This document shows, one piece after another, positions 53,235-64,000 of a DNA stretch of 64,000 nt. The notes below the pieces were generated by a model. The model made no database searches. It was not told the DNA's origin and saw nothing but the letters and a program-made list of their open reading frames with translations. Position 1 is the first letter of the stretch; each line of letters opens with the position of its first letter. The DNA is from Berghia stephanieae (Eukaryota > Mollusca > Gastropoda > Nudibranchia > Aeolidiidae), in NCBI GenBank assembly GCA_034508935.3, contig CM067455.1, positions 3,984,337 to 4,048,336 on the forward strand, written 5' to 3'. Both the position numbers and the translations under genes were made by a program.

Positions 53235-56200
53235 TAATTAATATAATAATGACATTTCAAAATTGTTTTTAGTTTATCAGTATTATCAGTTTATCTAATA
53301 TAGCCGTTTTTAGCTTTTTATTCACAGATTTTCATCCATCTCCTCCAAATGGTTTTAAGTCCAAGTAAACCATGACATAAAATAAAGGTATTTTAATTTA
53401 AAATGACAAGAAATGTTTAATTTTAATTTCTGCCACTTTTAGGTACTACCCTAGAGTCAGGTATTACCCTCTATTCATTCTCCTTATAAATACATAAAAA
53501 CTTATACCTAGTTTCATAATTTTTATTTATAATTCAATTGTCAGCATCTGTACCATTCAAGGCAGATCTGTACAAATGCTGAAAAAGCAGAATAGTCTAA
53601 ACTTTTATGAAAGTTTTTTTTTTTTTTTTTTAACAAGATCCTCAATATAGCTTTAGGGGGTCAACTGAATATTCAAAAAAATCTCATGGCCTTTTATAAT
53701 TGAGGCAAAAATGAAATTAAAGGGAGATGTCAGTAGTGAACCCGAATTCTGATAATTTTGACTTTGCAAGACTGCCGTTTCATTCATCAGAATATGTTAC
53801 AGTGAATGACTTAATCAGTCGGATGGTGAAAAGGTTTGAACTGAGATATTGCCAAGTTTAGTTAGAAGGTCAGTTTTTATCAAAATTGAGTTCTTGTCAT
53901 AATTGATTAAATCAACCGTTTTTGTACATCTTCAGGAAAAATCAAATCTTAATTTCACTTCTAAATATTTTTTACAGCTGGTCAAGTTGAAAAATTATGA
54001 AATTTGAGAAAATTTGCAGGATACCTTTCCCATACATCTGACCATAACTTCATGAAAAATCACCCGATTTATTTCAAATAAAGATTAAAATGCTCTAGTG
54101 AGCATATTCATTCATAAAATGAAAAAAAAAAAATACTAATTCTAATCCAAAATTTTCACTTTCCGACTGATTATGTCATGCACTGACACATATAACTCCA
54201 TTGACCATGTCACATTTTAGGGCAAACCTGAAGAAAGCCAGTAGGACCCTGTTGACTTCTAGCAGACATTCCTGAAGTTCCTGGGCCACTTGGCAAGCAA
54301 TGTTGATCGGGGCACACAGTCGGAGGTCGTTGAAGGCTGTCAGAATGTGGTTACACAGGGAGGCAAGAGGGTAAAAGTCCAGCAGAGATGTTGGAGGGTA
54401 CAGCTGGCCACTCTGGGGATTGGGAATATTATGCCTAGTAATTATAAACGTGATAATAAAGACTAAAAACCAATACACTCTGTTGAAAATATTGAATGGA
54501 TCTGGCAAACGGAAGTCGAGAGTGAAGGGGTGAAGGTCAAAAGAAATGAAAATAACGGAAAGTGATTGAGAGAAGAATTGAAGGATAGAAAATGAATTGA
54601 AAGTAAGAACCTTGATTATATGAATTTTATTATAAACACAATAAACGTTTAATAAACGCAAAAAAAAATTGGTGTGTACGATTATTTATACATTCTATAC
54701 CATAAACCAGAAATTCCAGCCTATAAAGTGATGACATACTATCTCTCTGGCAAAAACAAACAAGCAGGATGACGACGACCATAAACAGCAACATAACCTC
54801 TCTCTATCGACAACCATTTGAATCAACAACTCAATGATTGTTTTTGTTTTTAAGGGTTTTACGGCGCTTGCAACACATTAAGGTCATATTAGCACCAGTA
54901 AAAAGGAACAAAATGGGATAGTAAAAAGTTCTAGAATTATAATTAAAGCACAAAAGAAAAGGTGAGACAAAGGGGAATTGGTTCAAATAGGGTAAAGATG
55001 TAGATTCCAAGAGCACATCGTCAAAGTACTTAGTTTGAGATCACCTAAAAGTCTCATCCAGACACAAGCACAGGTCCCAACTAAGAGGAATACACTCAAA
55101 TGTTTACAAATCATATAATATAATATGTAAACTAAACATCATACAATGCATAACAGAGAGATGATTTGTAAGGAAAAAAATATCATCTCCCAAAACTATA
55201 ACTATACATTCGACTGTTTCCCTCCCAGCCAAGGAACTCCGGCCAGGGTCAGGACAAAACTAAGTAAAAGTAATCTCATTCCAAGACAACGACAGGGAAC
55301 AATTGGAAAACGGGTATGGGGGGATAGATGATACAGCATGTACCTCCCTGCCCACTACGGGAGGTCAGGATCCCCACCCAGACAACTCAATGACAAAACC
55401 AGATTAATATCACTGGCAGAGCTATCAAACATCAGTAAAAAAAAAAAAAAAGGCACATGATGAACACAGAGACATTTAAAGGATCTTCACCACAAGAACA
55501 GGAGGAATGCCCGAAGCTACAAAGCTAGATGACATCAAAAGCTTTGTTTGTTTTTAAGGGTTTTACGGCACTTGCAATGCATTTAGGTCATATCAGCGCC
55601 AGTAAAAAGGGAGAATATGGGGCAGTAAAATGTTATAGAATTACAATTAAAGCACCCAAGAAAAGGTAAGACAAAGGGGAATGGTAGAAATCGCCAATGG
55701 GTGTAGATTCCAAGAGCACAGTACTTAGTTTGAGATCACCTAAAAGTCTCATCCAGACATGAGCACAGGTCCCTACTAAGAGGAATACTCTCAAATGCTT
55801 ACATTATAAATTAAAAACAACAAATATAATACTAATATATATCAGAGAGATGAGTTTACAAGGAAAAAAATATCATCTCCCAAAACAATAACTATACAGG
55901 GCCAGAACAAAACCAAGTAATCTCATTCCAAGACAAAGACAGAAAGTAAGTTGGAAAACAGATAAAAGGGGATAGAAGACACAGTAAGTACCTCCCTGCC
56001 CACTATGGGAGGTCAGGAACACCACCAAGATACATCAAAAGCTTTAAATCAGTACATCAAGAGACCCTACCAACATCCCTCCCCCCTCCCCCACCCATCC
56101 CCACCAACCTCCAGCTCCCCATTGTTTCTTCTAAAAAAAAAAAAAATTGAGCTTTTATATAGCGCAATATCCACTAAAAGTGCTCAAAATGCTTTGCAAG

Positions 56201-56799
56201 GAGTCCCTGACCAACAGCAACATTTAACATTTAGGACCGGGACATGATGCCTCTTAGGCGATATTACAATTTTTTTCGGACAGAGACAACGCTGTTGCCG
56301 ACCAGATACTCATTTCACACCTGAGTACAGTGAGAGAATATGAGTAAAGAGCCTTCTTTAAGGACTCAACTATGCGCAGAGTGAGGCTCGAAGCCAGGAC
56401 CTTCCGATCCTAAAGCGAGTGTCATACCACTAGACCACATAGCCGCACGTTTCTTGATGACATACCTGAGAGGAGGCCATTCCAAAGGGGAGTCCACCTG
56501 TGGTACTCACTCCTAGTAGATTGTAGGACTGCATGTTGTCTTCAAATCTACAGAATGATGGACGCAGATAACATAGTGATGGCAACTATGATGATTATGG
56601 TCATAACAATAATATAACAACAATAACTATGCTGCTGCTGCTGTGATGATGATAATGAAAATAACAAAAATACAGCAAAAATGACTATGACGATAATGAC
56701 CACAATGTCGACAATAATAAATATAATAAAAATAAAAATAATAAGAATAACAATACTACTACTACTACTACTACTACTACTATTACTACTACTACTACG

Positions 56800-56843
<44 letters not shown>

Positions 56844-56850
56844 GACTACG

Positions 56851-56942
<92 letters not shown>

Positions 56943-59658
56943 TAATGACTATTATGATGATAATGTTGATGTTGTTATCAATGATTATGATGAGGGTGAT
57001 GATGATGAAAGAGGGAGGAAGGAAGAGGAGGAGGACGAGGACAAGGAGGAAAAGAAGAGGAAGAAGAAAAAAAAAAACGTTAATAAGTATACTAATTCAG
57101 CAAAGTTCTTATGCCTGCAAAACAAAGAATATTCATAGACTATCATACAGGGTATAGAAATATTCTCATATAAAAATTTCAACATGTAATAAATTCTTTA
57201 TTGGGATGCCCTTTGCTAAAATTTCTTTTTTTAAAAGCCTGAAAATTTTTCTTGCAAAGCTTTTCTCCATCAAATGGTATCAAACTTAAATCATAGAAAA
57301 GGATGCATATCCATCTGGCTTCCCCTTAACCATTGCCTTCAAACAGACAATAGTTTCACCTTTTAAAAAATCAACTCACCAATACACTGGCATGGCAGTT
57401 TTTTGCATCGCTTGCGGTTGCATTCGCAAAATATCACTGATTTGCATTGCGGCCGCAAAACCTGCAATTTTTTTTTTGCAAATTTTGGAGAATTTGTAAA
57501 GAAAAAAAATAAATTTTTAAGGCAAAGAAAAGAAAAAAAAGACGATTTTTTTCTTCTTTTAATTTGACAGCTCGTGTAGAACTTGAAAGATAATTAATCA
57601 AGAGTAGTTTCTTTTTCAGTATATCGTTTTCTTCCTTTTTACTGCACTGATATGACTCTACATTTGTTGCAAGCGCAGTGAAATCCTTAAAAACAAACAA
57701 ATACCTTTCTCTTTCATGTACTAATTATGGGTTTTTAGGAAAAGTAATCGCAATTTTTTGGGCAAATTTTGCTGTTTTTAGCTTGCAAAATTTGGGATTT
57801 TTTTTTTTTCTCCAAAAAAAACGCCATGTCAGAATACAAATCAAGGTCTGAAGGCCTGTGTTTCGGTTTTAGCCGGAAAAAGGGCATCCCCATCTTTAAT
57901 AAGGAAAAAAAATATCAAAAAATCAAAATTTACTTCTTGTTGGCCTCTGTCAAAGTAGCCTTGAAATAGTTGAGGGTGGCCCTCTCAAAAATGGGAGCCA
58001 GCAGGCCCCTGAAGTCGGCCCCGATACGACTGAAGGAAAGGCCAAAGTACATGCATTGTCCTATGATGGAGTCCAATCGGCCACCCACACCCATCTCCAG
58101 GTCTTGCTCTAGGATGGAAAGAAACTGGGAGATCTGGTATGGGAAAGAGAAATGGAGAATTATTTTTTTAAAACAATAACTATCTACTGTTTAGACCTGT
58201 GTAAATGTCAGTTGACAAAATTTTCAAAATATTTTTCACACAACATACGACACCTGGGGGTCCCTTTAGCTCAGTTGATAGAGCAATTACTTCACACTGA
58301 AAGGAAAACCAAGTTCGATCCAGGGTATGGTCAAGATTTATTTATGACCCATCCCCCTGTGATTGGGTAGCTGGGTCTGTTAGATCTGGTGGAAGGTACT
58401 TTGTAATAGACTAGTGTCCTATATAAAGGATAGCAAGTCATCGCTAATTGTCTGTTTAACACTATAGAAATGGGGATAAACTCCTGCTCCATGAACCAAT
58501 GGCTCGGAAGGACTACTTTATGGCACCAATGTTTGAAGTCAACACTATGTTTACATATAAGTGCAGACTGATGACGAAAAGAGTAAAAAAATTGTGACAA
58601 TATTGTCAGAAATCAGACATTTCACAGGTCTGTACCACTGTAAGAGAGAATATAACACAGACTAAATGTTGATCTGCTGTATATTTGAGATAGTACCAAG
58701 TATCATGTCTTTGTAAACATTGGACACAGAAAAGGTACGCATCAATGTTAGACTAAATTTGAACATTTTACGAAAAGTTCTTGATTCTCTGGACTGAATT
58801 GTGCGGCTATGTGGTCTTGTGGTATGACACTCGCTTTCGTATCGAAAGGTCCTGGGTCCATAGTTGAGTCCTTGGAAAAGGCTCTTCACTCACATTCTTT
58901 CACCATACTCGGGTGTAAAATGAGTACCTGGCTGTTAACAACAGCGTTGTCTCTGTCGGAAAAAAATTGTAATATTGCCTAACAGGCGTCATGTCTCATT
59001 CTACATGTTAAATGTTGCTGTTTGTCTCCTTCGATTTTAGTAGATGATATGAGAAGCTAGAAAGGCGTCTGGTTTGTGTTGTGTTGTGTGTGTGTGTATA
59101 TGTGTGTGAGTGTGTGTGTGTGATTGTGTGTGTGAATGAGTATGTTTCAACCAAAGTAATTTGTAATTTAAGCGCTTAGAGTCTGGCGTCTCGGAGTTAT
59201 AGCGCTATATAAGTTTTCATAATCATTACTATTATTATTATTATTATTAAATTATTATTTATTATTATTATTTGATAAGTACATCAATTCCCCGTCTTAA
59301 ACGAAACACAAATCTTGTAGAACTTACCTTTTGGAGGACCCAGCTTTGGAAGAGAAGCGCCTCATTGACTCCATCCTCTTTCCCCGTGCTGACTAAAGGG
59401 TCTTCATCAGAGAAAATGGCCCTGAACTGTGTCATGATGTCAAACAGATGAACACGGCTAGCTTCAATGGTTTTGGTGATGTGGGTGTAAGCTGAAAATA
59501 GCAGAGGAGTTATGACAAATTGATAATAACAATACTAATATTAATAATAGTACTCATAGTAATAGCAGTAGTAGTAGTAGTAGCTGTTGATGTAGTAATA
59601 GGATTGGTAGTAGTAGTGGTAGTGTTAGTTGTTGTTGTAGTAGTAGTAGTAGTAGTAC

Positions 59659-59729
<71 letters not shown>

Positions 59730-59763
59730 TAGTAGTAGTACAACAACAAAAATAAAAATAACG

Positions 59764-59862
<99 letters not shown>

Positions 59863-62541
59863 TTGAGCATGTTTAGTGGATATTGCACAATAAAAAAAGC
59901 TCAATAATAATTTTTCTTTAAAAATTTTTAAGCAAACTCACCATCTCCTTTGGGCACAGCATCCAAAATACTTTGGAACCAAGAGTCTCTTGCCTGCAAA
60001 TGCAAAAAAAAAAAAAAATAAATAAATAAATAAAGATCCCCAATTTTAAAAGACCTGTAGAAGGGTATTGAAACTGGGGAAAAATGAAAGGAATATTGAC
60101 CTTTTGAGATAGTATATTTTTTCTCTCTCATAATTTTCAATTTGATCACCTTCACTGTACACCAGTTACCAAATTTCAGATATTCTTTTCAATGGCAAAA
60201 CTTACAAATGGAAATCAATTGATTTTGTAACAAATCTGCAGTCAGGCTAGTCAGAGGGTAGCCATCGTTAAGTTATAGCCTGACACTGAAACCCAAAAAG
60301 ACTGGCATTTTGACGTCATTGTTTGGAAACAAGTGGACTCATTGGTTGAACTATTGAATACAACTCACGATTTGTTTTCTTTTGTGGCCAAAGACTGGCA
60401 TTTTGACGTCATTTTTTGGTCAGTGTCAGGCCATAACTTTACAAAGGCCACGGTCAGAGTGACTACTGATAGAAGCTGCAGTCTGTAAAAAGTATTGAAC
60501 ACTAAAATATTTATATATAGTCATTTTCAAAAGAAACTAGACAGTTTGTATTTGCACCAAAAGAAAACTGTTTTTGTCTATTGTTTCCAAATATCAGACC
60601 TGCCAACCTTCACATTCCAAAAGTGGAATCAGAACGCCTGAAAATAGGAATTTGAGACAAAAAATATGAATTTCACCTTTTTAATACCAACCCACCCACC
60701 TCTTTTTTCTACTTACCATTATCATCATTTTTTTGTAAATCGGAATTTTAGAGACAATGGCGGAATAGTACAAAAAGGAAGAGTGAAAATAGGAATGATT
60801 CCACCAAAAGCGGAATGGTTGGCAGGTATGAAATATGTATATATGTCATTGTATTTGTTCCAACCAATATTGAACTATTGGTGAAAACGAACTGTCTAGT
60901 TTCTTTTGTAAAAAAAATTATATATAGTGCAGTATCCACTAAATGTGCTTAAAGCACTTTACAAGGGGTCCCTAGCCAACAGCAACACTAAACGTGTAGG
61001 ACAAGGTAATAGGTACAACAGCTTAAAAAAAAAAAAATGAACTAAACACTGAATATTCTGGTCTGGGCTTAATTGGTTCAAGCTCTGCTTCATTGTGCTG
61101 CTACAATGATGTGGTGATAATAAAAAAAGAAACATGCGGCTACGTGGTCTAGTGGTATGACACTCGCTTTTGGATCGGAAGGTCTTGGGTTCGAGCCTCG
61201 TGCTCGGTGCATAGTTGAGTCCTTGTAAAAGGCTCTTTACTCACATTCTCTCACCGTACTCAGGTGTAAAATGAGTACCTGGCCGTTAACAGCGTTGTCT
61301 TTGTCCGAAAAATTGTAATATCGCCTAACAGGCGTCATGTCCCGTCCTACATGTTAAATGTTGCTGTTGACCAGGGACTCCTTGTAAAGCGCTTTGAGCA
61401 CATTTAGTGGATATTGTGCTATATAAAGCTCAAAGCTCAAAAAAAAATAAAAATCCCAAGAAACCCGAAAAATTCAATCAAATAACCTGTAGAAATTTGA
61501 TGCGTAGTTCAGCTTCAGTAAAGACGTCCATTCTCCGTAGAAATCCAATGACGCGAAGACAAGCAGGAAGTTGTAGATTTGTACGTAGCTGTTGTATCAA
61601 CTGGTTCAACATTAGCTGGGTGGACGCCTTCACTTCCTGTACGATTCCCTGTGAATAAAGAAGATCAATCAATACATTCTACGATAATGTGGTGGTTGTG
61701 GTTGTAGCAGTGGTGGTAGGAATGATGTGGTGGTTGTGGTTGTAGTAGTGGTGGTAGGAATGATGTGGTGGTGGTGGTTGTAGTAGTGGTTGTAGCAGTG
61801 GTGGTAGGAATGATGTGGTGGTGGTTGTGGTTGTAGTTGTAGTTGTGGTTGTAGCAGAGGTGGTAGGAATGATGTAGTGGTGGTTGTGGTTGTAGCAGAG
61901 GTGGTAGGAATGATGTGGTGGTGGTGGTTGTAGTAGTGCCGGTAGAAATGATGATGAGGAGGTGGTGGTTGTACGTGCCAGTAGAATTAATGATGAGGTG
62001 GTGGTGGTGGTTGTAGTGGTGCTGGTAGCATTGATACTGTGGTGGTGGTAGGAAAATGATTAGGTAGTTGTGGTGGTTGTAGTAGAGTTTGCAGGGATGA
62101 TGTTGAGATGATGATGGTGGTTAGAATGAGGATGTGGTGGTGGTGGTTGTAGTAGTGGGGTAAGGATGATGTGGAGGAGGTGGTGGTAGTTGTAATAATT
62201 GTGGAAGAGGTGACAGTGGTGGTAGCATTTGGTAGTTGGGATGATGGATGTATCACCTAAATTAACTGAGCTTTTATAACAAGAAAAATTCTGAGAAAAT
62301 CCCAAAATCCAAGGAATTCCGCGGAAATCACCACCACTGATTTTAGTTTGGGAGTCAGTAAATCTTTACCATGATGACTGGGATGTTGGGATGTTTCTTC
62401 TCCAGCCGTTTGACATAGGCCGCCAGTTCCAGAGCTTCCTCGTAGTAACCGTTTCTCACACAAGTATCCATCAACTGGGGCATCTCCAACACTTCCAACA
62501 GCTGGGTGTGGCGCTGTAAGGTCAGGGTGTTCATACGACGA
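49683..62541 (-). CDS. COG8: conserved oligomeric Golgi complex subunit 8, 3' ten exons (5' end outside window)
   Basis: COG8 is a subunit of the COG tethering complex that guides retrograde vesicles within the Golgi (family knowledge). Minus-strand exons are 62541-62370, 61648-61487, 59993-59942, 59491-59328, 58133-57934, 56547-56466, 54412-54228, 52788-52620, 51336-51021 and 50044-49683. All junctions are GT/AG and phases close perfectly over 1,864 nt (about 620 residues). Diagnostic strings include [80 protein letters not shown] and [13 protein letters not shown]. The first visible exon begins with the third base of a codon, so upstream exons are required; about 150 N-terminal residues are missing. 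The last two exons code for a proline-, serine- and aspartate-rich tail ending DSLPSS, longer than and unlike the vertebrate end. Confidence 0.92.
50470..50880 (+). repeat. (GAA)n tract of about 400 bp in the last COG8 intron
   Basis: Almost uninterrupted GAA on the plus strand, so TTC in the COG8 transcript. Confidence 0.98.
51021..51336 (-). CDS. COG8: COG8 penultimate exon, start of low-complexity tail
   Basis: After [29 protein letters not shown], then a proline/alanine stretch, an NTTTT run and a poly-aspartate run. Donor GTATGT, phase 1. Confidence 0.8.
51468..51610 (+). repeat. second (GAA)n tract in COG8
   Basis: About 140 bp, interrupted, in the intron before the penultimate exon. 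Confidence 0.97.
51754..51834 (+). repeat. (CT)n tract
   Basis: About 70 bp CT after a C run. Confidence 0.97.
51934..52190 (+). repeat. tRNA-derived SINE (third family), copy
   Basis: GTCCTGATAGCTCAGTCGAC (A box). Its tail GCATTCTATCCAAAGGATAG, then CACTATAGAAAAGGGGTC, matches the copy at 58250. Confidence 0.65.
52620..52788 (-). CDS. COG8: COG8 exon ([20 protein letters not shown])
   Basis: After TTTTTACAG. Reads [20 protein letters not shown], then [20 protein letters not shown], and ends TELSRN before GTAAGC. Confidence 0.88.
52972..53242 (+). repeat. AAT/ATG triplet tract in COG8 intron
   Basis: About 270 bp of AAT with an ATG block. Confidence 0.97.
53243..53799. other. COG8 intron sequence, nothing recognised
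   Basis: AT-rich, with a poly(T) run at about 53614. Confidence 0.5.
53800..54185. mobile_element. MITE family H1, copy 2
   Basis: CAGTGAATGACTTAATCAGT at one end and its near complement ending CACTG at the other. It ends 42 bp from the COG8 exon at 54228. Confidence 0.82.
54228..54412 (-). CDS. COG8: COG8 exon ([20 protein letters not shown])
   Basis: After [28 protein letters not shown] and then [13 protein letters not shown]. The donor GTTTGC is weak but gives the correct phase 2 into RAEETTF. Confidence 0.88.
54839..55379 (-). mobile_element. family K copy with 12-bp target duplication
   Basis: TGTTTTTGTTTTTAAGGGTT to GATCCCCACCCAG, flanked by ACAACTCAATGA. Confidence 0.92.
55546..56027 (-). 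mobile_element. family K copy with about 14-bp target duplication
   Basis: TTTGTTTTTAAGGGTTTTAC to AGGAACACCACCAAGAT, flanked by ACATCAAAAGCTTT. Confidence 0.9.
56147..56447 (-). repeat. SINE family S, full copy
   Basis: GAGCTTTTATATAGCGCAAT to ACTAGACCACATAGCCGCAC, just after the COG8 exon at 56466 in transcript order. Confidence 0.88.
56466..56547 (-). CDS. COG8: COG8 exon ([14 protein letters not shown])
   Basis: 82 nt after TTCTGTAG. Reads [20 protein letters not shown] and FGMASSQ before GTATGT; phase closes to 0. Confidence 0.82.
56752..56942 (+). repeat. ACT and AAT triplet tracts
   Basis: About 135 bp of ACT, then AAT. Confidence 0.97.
57628..57702 (+). repeat. family K fragment (A-rich end)
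   Basis: TTCTTCCTTTTTACTGCACT to AATCCTTAAAAACAAACAAA. Confidence 0.7.
57934..58133 (-). CDS. COG8: COG8 exon ([20 protein letters not shown])
   Basis: Starts [20 protein letters not shown] and ends LTEANK plus two bases before GTAAAT. Confidence 0.92.
58250..58500 (+). repeat. tRNA-derived SINE (third family), copy
   Basis: TCCCTTTAGCTCAGTTGATA (A box), CCAAGTTCGATCCAGGG (B box). The tail includes GTCCTATATAAAGGATAGCA. Confidence 0.7.
58800..59030 (+). repeat. SINE family S, 3' truncated
   Basis: GTGCGGCTATGTGGTCTTGT to TACATGTTAAATGTTGCTG. The final tail is absent. Confidence 0.82.
59060..59272 (+). repeat. GT tract and LINE/SINE 3'-end fragment
   Basis: (GT)n, then GTCTGGCGTCTCGGAGTTAT and AGCGCTATATAAGTTTTCAT, then ATT triplets. 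Same family as 28004-28120. Confidence 0.65.
59328..59491 (-). CDS. COG8: COG8 exon ([20 protein letters not shown])
   Basis: Joined in phase 1 to give [14 protein letters not shown], then AIFSDEDPL and [10 protein letters not shown] before GTAAGT. Confidence 0.92.
59562..59862 (+). repeat. AGT and AAT triplet tracts
   Basis: About 180 bp AGT-rich, then AAT, followed by a SINE S tail piece at 59863-59912. Confidence 0.97.
59942..59993 (-). CDS. COG8: COG8 short exon ([17 protein letters not shown])
   Basis: 52 nt, acceptor TTTGCAG and donor GTGAGT, phase 1 at its end. Aligns with ARDAWLRSIL of the vertebrate protein. Confidence 0.88.
60258..60451. mobile_element. MITE family M3, copy 2
   Basis: Ends GTAGCCATCGTTAAGTTATA and GGCCATAACTTTACAAAGGC. 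Flanks AGTCAGAGG and GGTCAGAGT agree at 7 of 9 bases. Confidence 0.75.
60918..61012 (-). repeat. SINE family S 3' fragment
   Basis: ATATATAGTGCAGTATCCAC through CACTTTACAAGGGGTCCCTA. Confidence 0.7.
61134..61439 (+). repeat. SINE family S, full copy
   Basis: ATGCGGCTACGTGGTCTAGT to TTGTGCTATATAAAGCTCAA; close to the copy at position 52. Confidence 0.9.
61487..61648 (-). CDS. COG8: COG8 exon ([20 protein letters not shown])
   Basis: 54 codons, phase 0 at both ends. Ends [12 protein letters not shown] before the donor GTTATT. Confidence 0.92.
61685..62245 (+). repeat. GTGGTT-rich degenerate minisatellite in COG8 intron
   Basis: Repeats of GGTGGTAGGAATGATGTGGT with variable GTGGTTGTAG spacers; about 12 irregular units. 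Confidence 0.9.
62370..62541 (-). CDS. COG8: COG8 exon ([15 protein letters not shown])
   Basis: Acceptor TTTTTCAAG, donor GTAAAG. It carries [20 protein letters not shown] and [20 protein letters not shown], the best conserved part of COG8. Confidence 0.92.
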
Positions 62542-62682
62542 CTTGAAAAAAAAAAATTGGAGAGCAACGCGTATCAAAACAGTATTATGTCGGGATGAAT
62601 CAAATGTCATAAAGGGATTTTCAAGTAAAATCACCAGAAATGGGGGATTTTTGTCCAAAAAAATTGTGTTTTTTGGTCACTC

Positions 62683-62950
62683 GTGTGGCTATATGGTCTA
62701 GTGGTATGACACTCTCCTTCGTATGAGAAGGTAGTGAGTTTGAGTCCCACTCTGAGCCTAGTTGAATCCTTGGAAAAGGCTCTTTACTCACATTCTCTCA
62801 CCAAACTCAGGTGTTAATCGTGTAAGTGTCCGCTAACAGTGTTGTCTCTTTTTTTTAAATTGCAATATCGCTTAACAGGCGACATGGGTCATCCTAGATG
62901 TTAAGTGTTAAGGGTTGGGGACCCCTGTAAAGTGTTTTGAGCACATTTAT
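62683..62950 (+). repeat. SINE family S, diverged copy
   Basis: GTGTGGCTATATGGTCTAGT to GTGTTTTGAGCACATTTA. Confidence 0.8.
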
Positions 62951-63480
62951 AAAATGATCCCAAGTTTGATACTTTTTAACATAAAATTAATGTTCAGTAT
63001 CGTGTTTATACGACGACTGCAAAAAGGAGAGGACTCGCTGTATCAAAACAATATTATGTCGAAGTGAACCAAATGTGTGGCTGGCTGAGAAAACCCGGAA
63101 AGATATGCAAATTTCATAAATTGAGTTATGTATGCAGTGGTGTAGACCACATCTTTCTGATCATTTACCACTTTAAATTTGATTTTCTTTCTATGTCCAT
63201 TAGAACCCAAGTTATGAATTTCTTTTCTGAATAAAATTTGTTGCTATTGGAAACACTATATCTTCGATTTTGGCTCAGATCTCGAATCAAAGCTTGCCGC
63301 ATCTTCCCGGGTTTTCTCAGCCAGCCTCTCAAATGTCATAAAGGGATTTGAATTGATCAAATGACAAGTAATGTTGAATTTGTGTAGGTCTTTTTTGTTG
63401 TTATTTTTTTGTCACTTTAAAAAATGACATTTATTGTCTCCAGTAAAACATACAAAATTATCACAAGTCTGATGTTTTTT
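62951..63480. repeat. duplicated COG8 exon-border/intron segments
   Basis: 63003-63070 (ATACGACGACTGCAAAAAGG, GTATCAAAACAATATTATGT) repeats the exon border and intron at 62530-62605. 63430-63500 repeats 62950-63005 loosely. Confidence 0.6.
63077..63329. mobile_element. MITE family H2
   Basis: Nearly perfect inverted ends GGCTGGCTGAGAAAACCCGG, 253 bp, flanked by CAAATGT at 63070-63076 and 63330-63336. Confidence 0.88.
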
Positions 63481-63607
63481 AGTATAAAATAAAATTTCAG
63501 TATCCAACTCCAGATTTCAGGCCATCGGGCACATAAGTGTACCTTTCATCATGTTGTGTTGATAAACGGGAAACCACTTTGATTCATGGCAAGCGCTCAA
63601 CAAGTGT

Positions 63608-63608
63608 C

Positions 63609-63649
<41 letters not shown>

Positions 63650-63739
63650 TATTATTATTATTATTATTATTATCATTATTTTATTATTATTATTATTATC
63701 ATCATTATTATTATTTTATTATTATTATTATTATCATTA

Positions 63740-63770
<31 letters not shown>

Positions 63771-63852
63771 GTTAATATTATTATTATAATCATTATTGTT
63801 ATTATTATTGTTATTATTATTATTACTATTATTATTATTATTATTGTTATTA

Positions 63853-63913
<61 letters not shown>

Positions 63914-63918
63914 CATTA
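63608..63918 (+). repeat. ATT-rich triplet tract
   Basis: About 310 bp of ATT with ATC/GTT interruptions. Confidence 0.97.
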
Positions 63919-64000
63919 TAACCCAAAACACTCACATCATCTGTCTCTGTAAATTAAATTAACAAAATTTATCCCACTTTATTATTGTTATATATTTCAT

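Overview
The window is eukaryotic nuclear DNA: AT-rich, intron-rich and dense in transposons and microsatellites. Gene content and repeat style (tRNA-derived SINEs, CR1/L2- and RTE-like LINEs, many MITEs, very long AAT/GAA/CTA tracts) suggest a lophotrochozoan, most likely a mollusc; the species cannot be fixed from sequence alone. No prokaryotic operon, CRISPR array or rRNA gene was seen.

Four host genes were recognised by reading exons, splice sites and phases. (1) PIH1D2, plus strand, exons 7430-7618, 9065-9194, 12332-12971 and 14714-14851: a PIH/CS co-chaperone of the dynein-arm assembly group, with one apparent frameshift in exon 3. (2) ATP5PF (mitochondrial ATP synthase coupling factor 6), minus strand, coding exons 24647-24487, 23639-23506 and 22234-22077. 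(3) TMEM192 (lysosomal four-span membrane protein), minus strand, six exons from 45052 down to 37725. (4) COG8 (conserved oligomeric Golgi complex subunit 8), minus strand, ten exons from 62541 down to 49683; its N-terminal exons lie beyond the right edge. The genes are unrelated housekeeping or ciliary genes and form no common pathway.

Layout: 1-7.4 kb is a mosaic of MITEs, a SINE, a 46-bp minisatellite and a decayed reverse transcriptase. 7.4-15.3 kb is PIH1D2, whose introns hold a nearly intact but 5'-truncated LINE, an inverted copy of exon 2 and a partial copy of exon 3. 15.3-21.7 kb is intergenic, with tandem copies of a roughly 520-bp retroposon (called family K here). 21.7-24.7 kb is ATP5PF. 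25-37 kb is intergenic repeat mosaic. 37-45 kb is TMEM192, with a GC-rich unexplained island in intron 1. 45-49 kb is intergenic with more MITEs and family K. 49.3 kb to the end is COG8, with introns full of long triplet repeats.

The main unexpected content is the transposon biology: family K with about 17 full or partial copies and 9-14 bp target duplications; several TTAA-flanked (piggyBac-type) MITE families; a MITE with 9-bp target duplications (Mutator-like); nested insertions that give relative ages; and the exon duplications in PIH1D2. No wholly new coding system was found.
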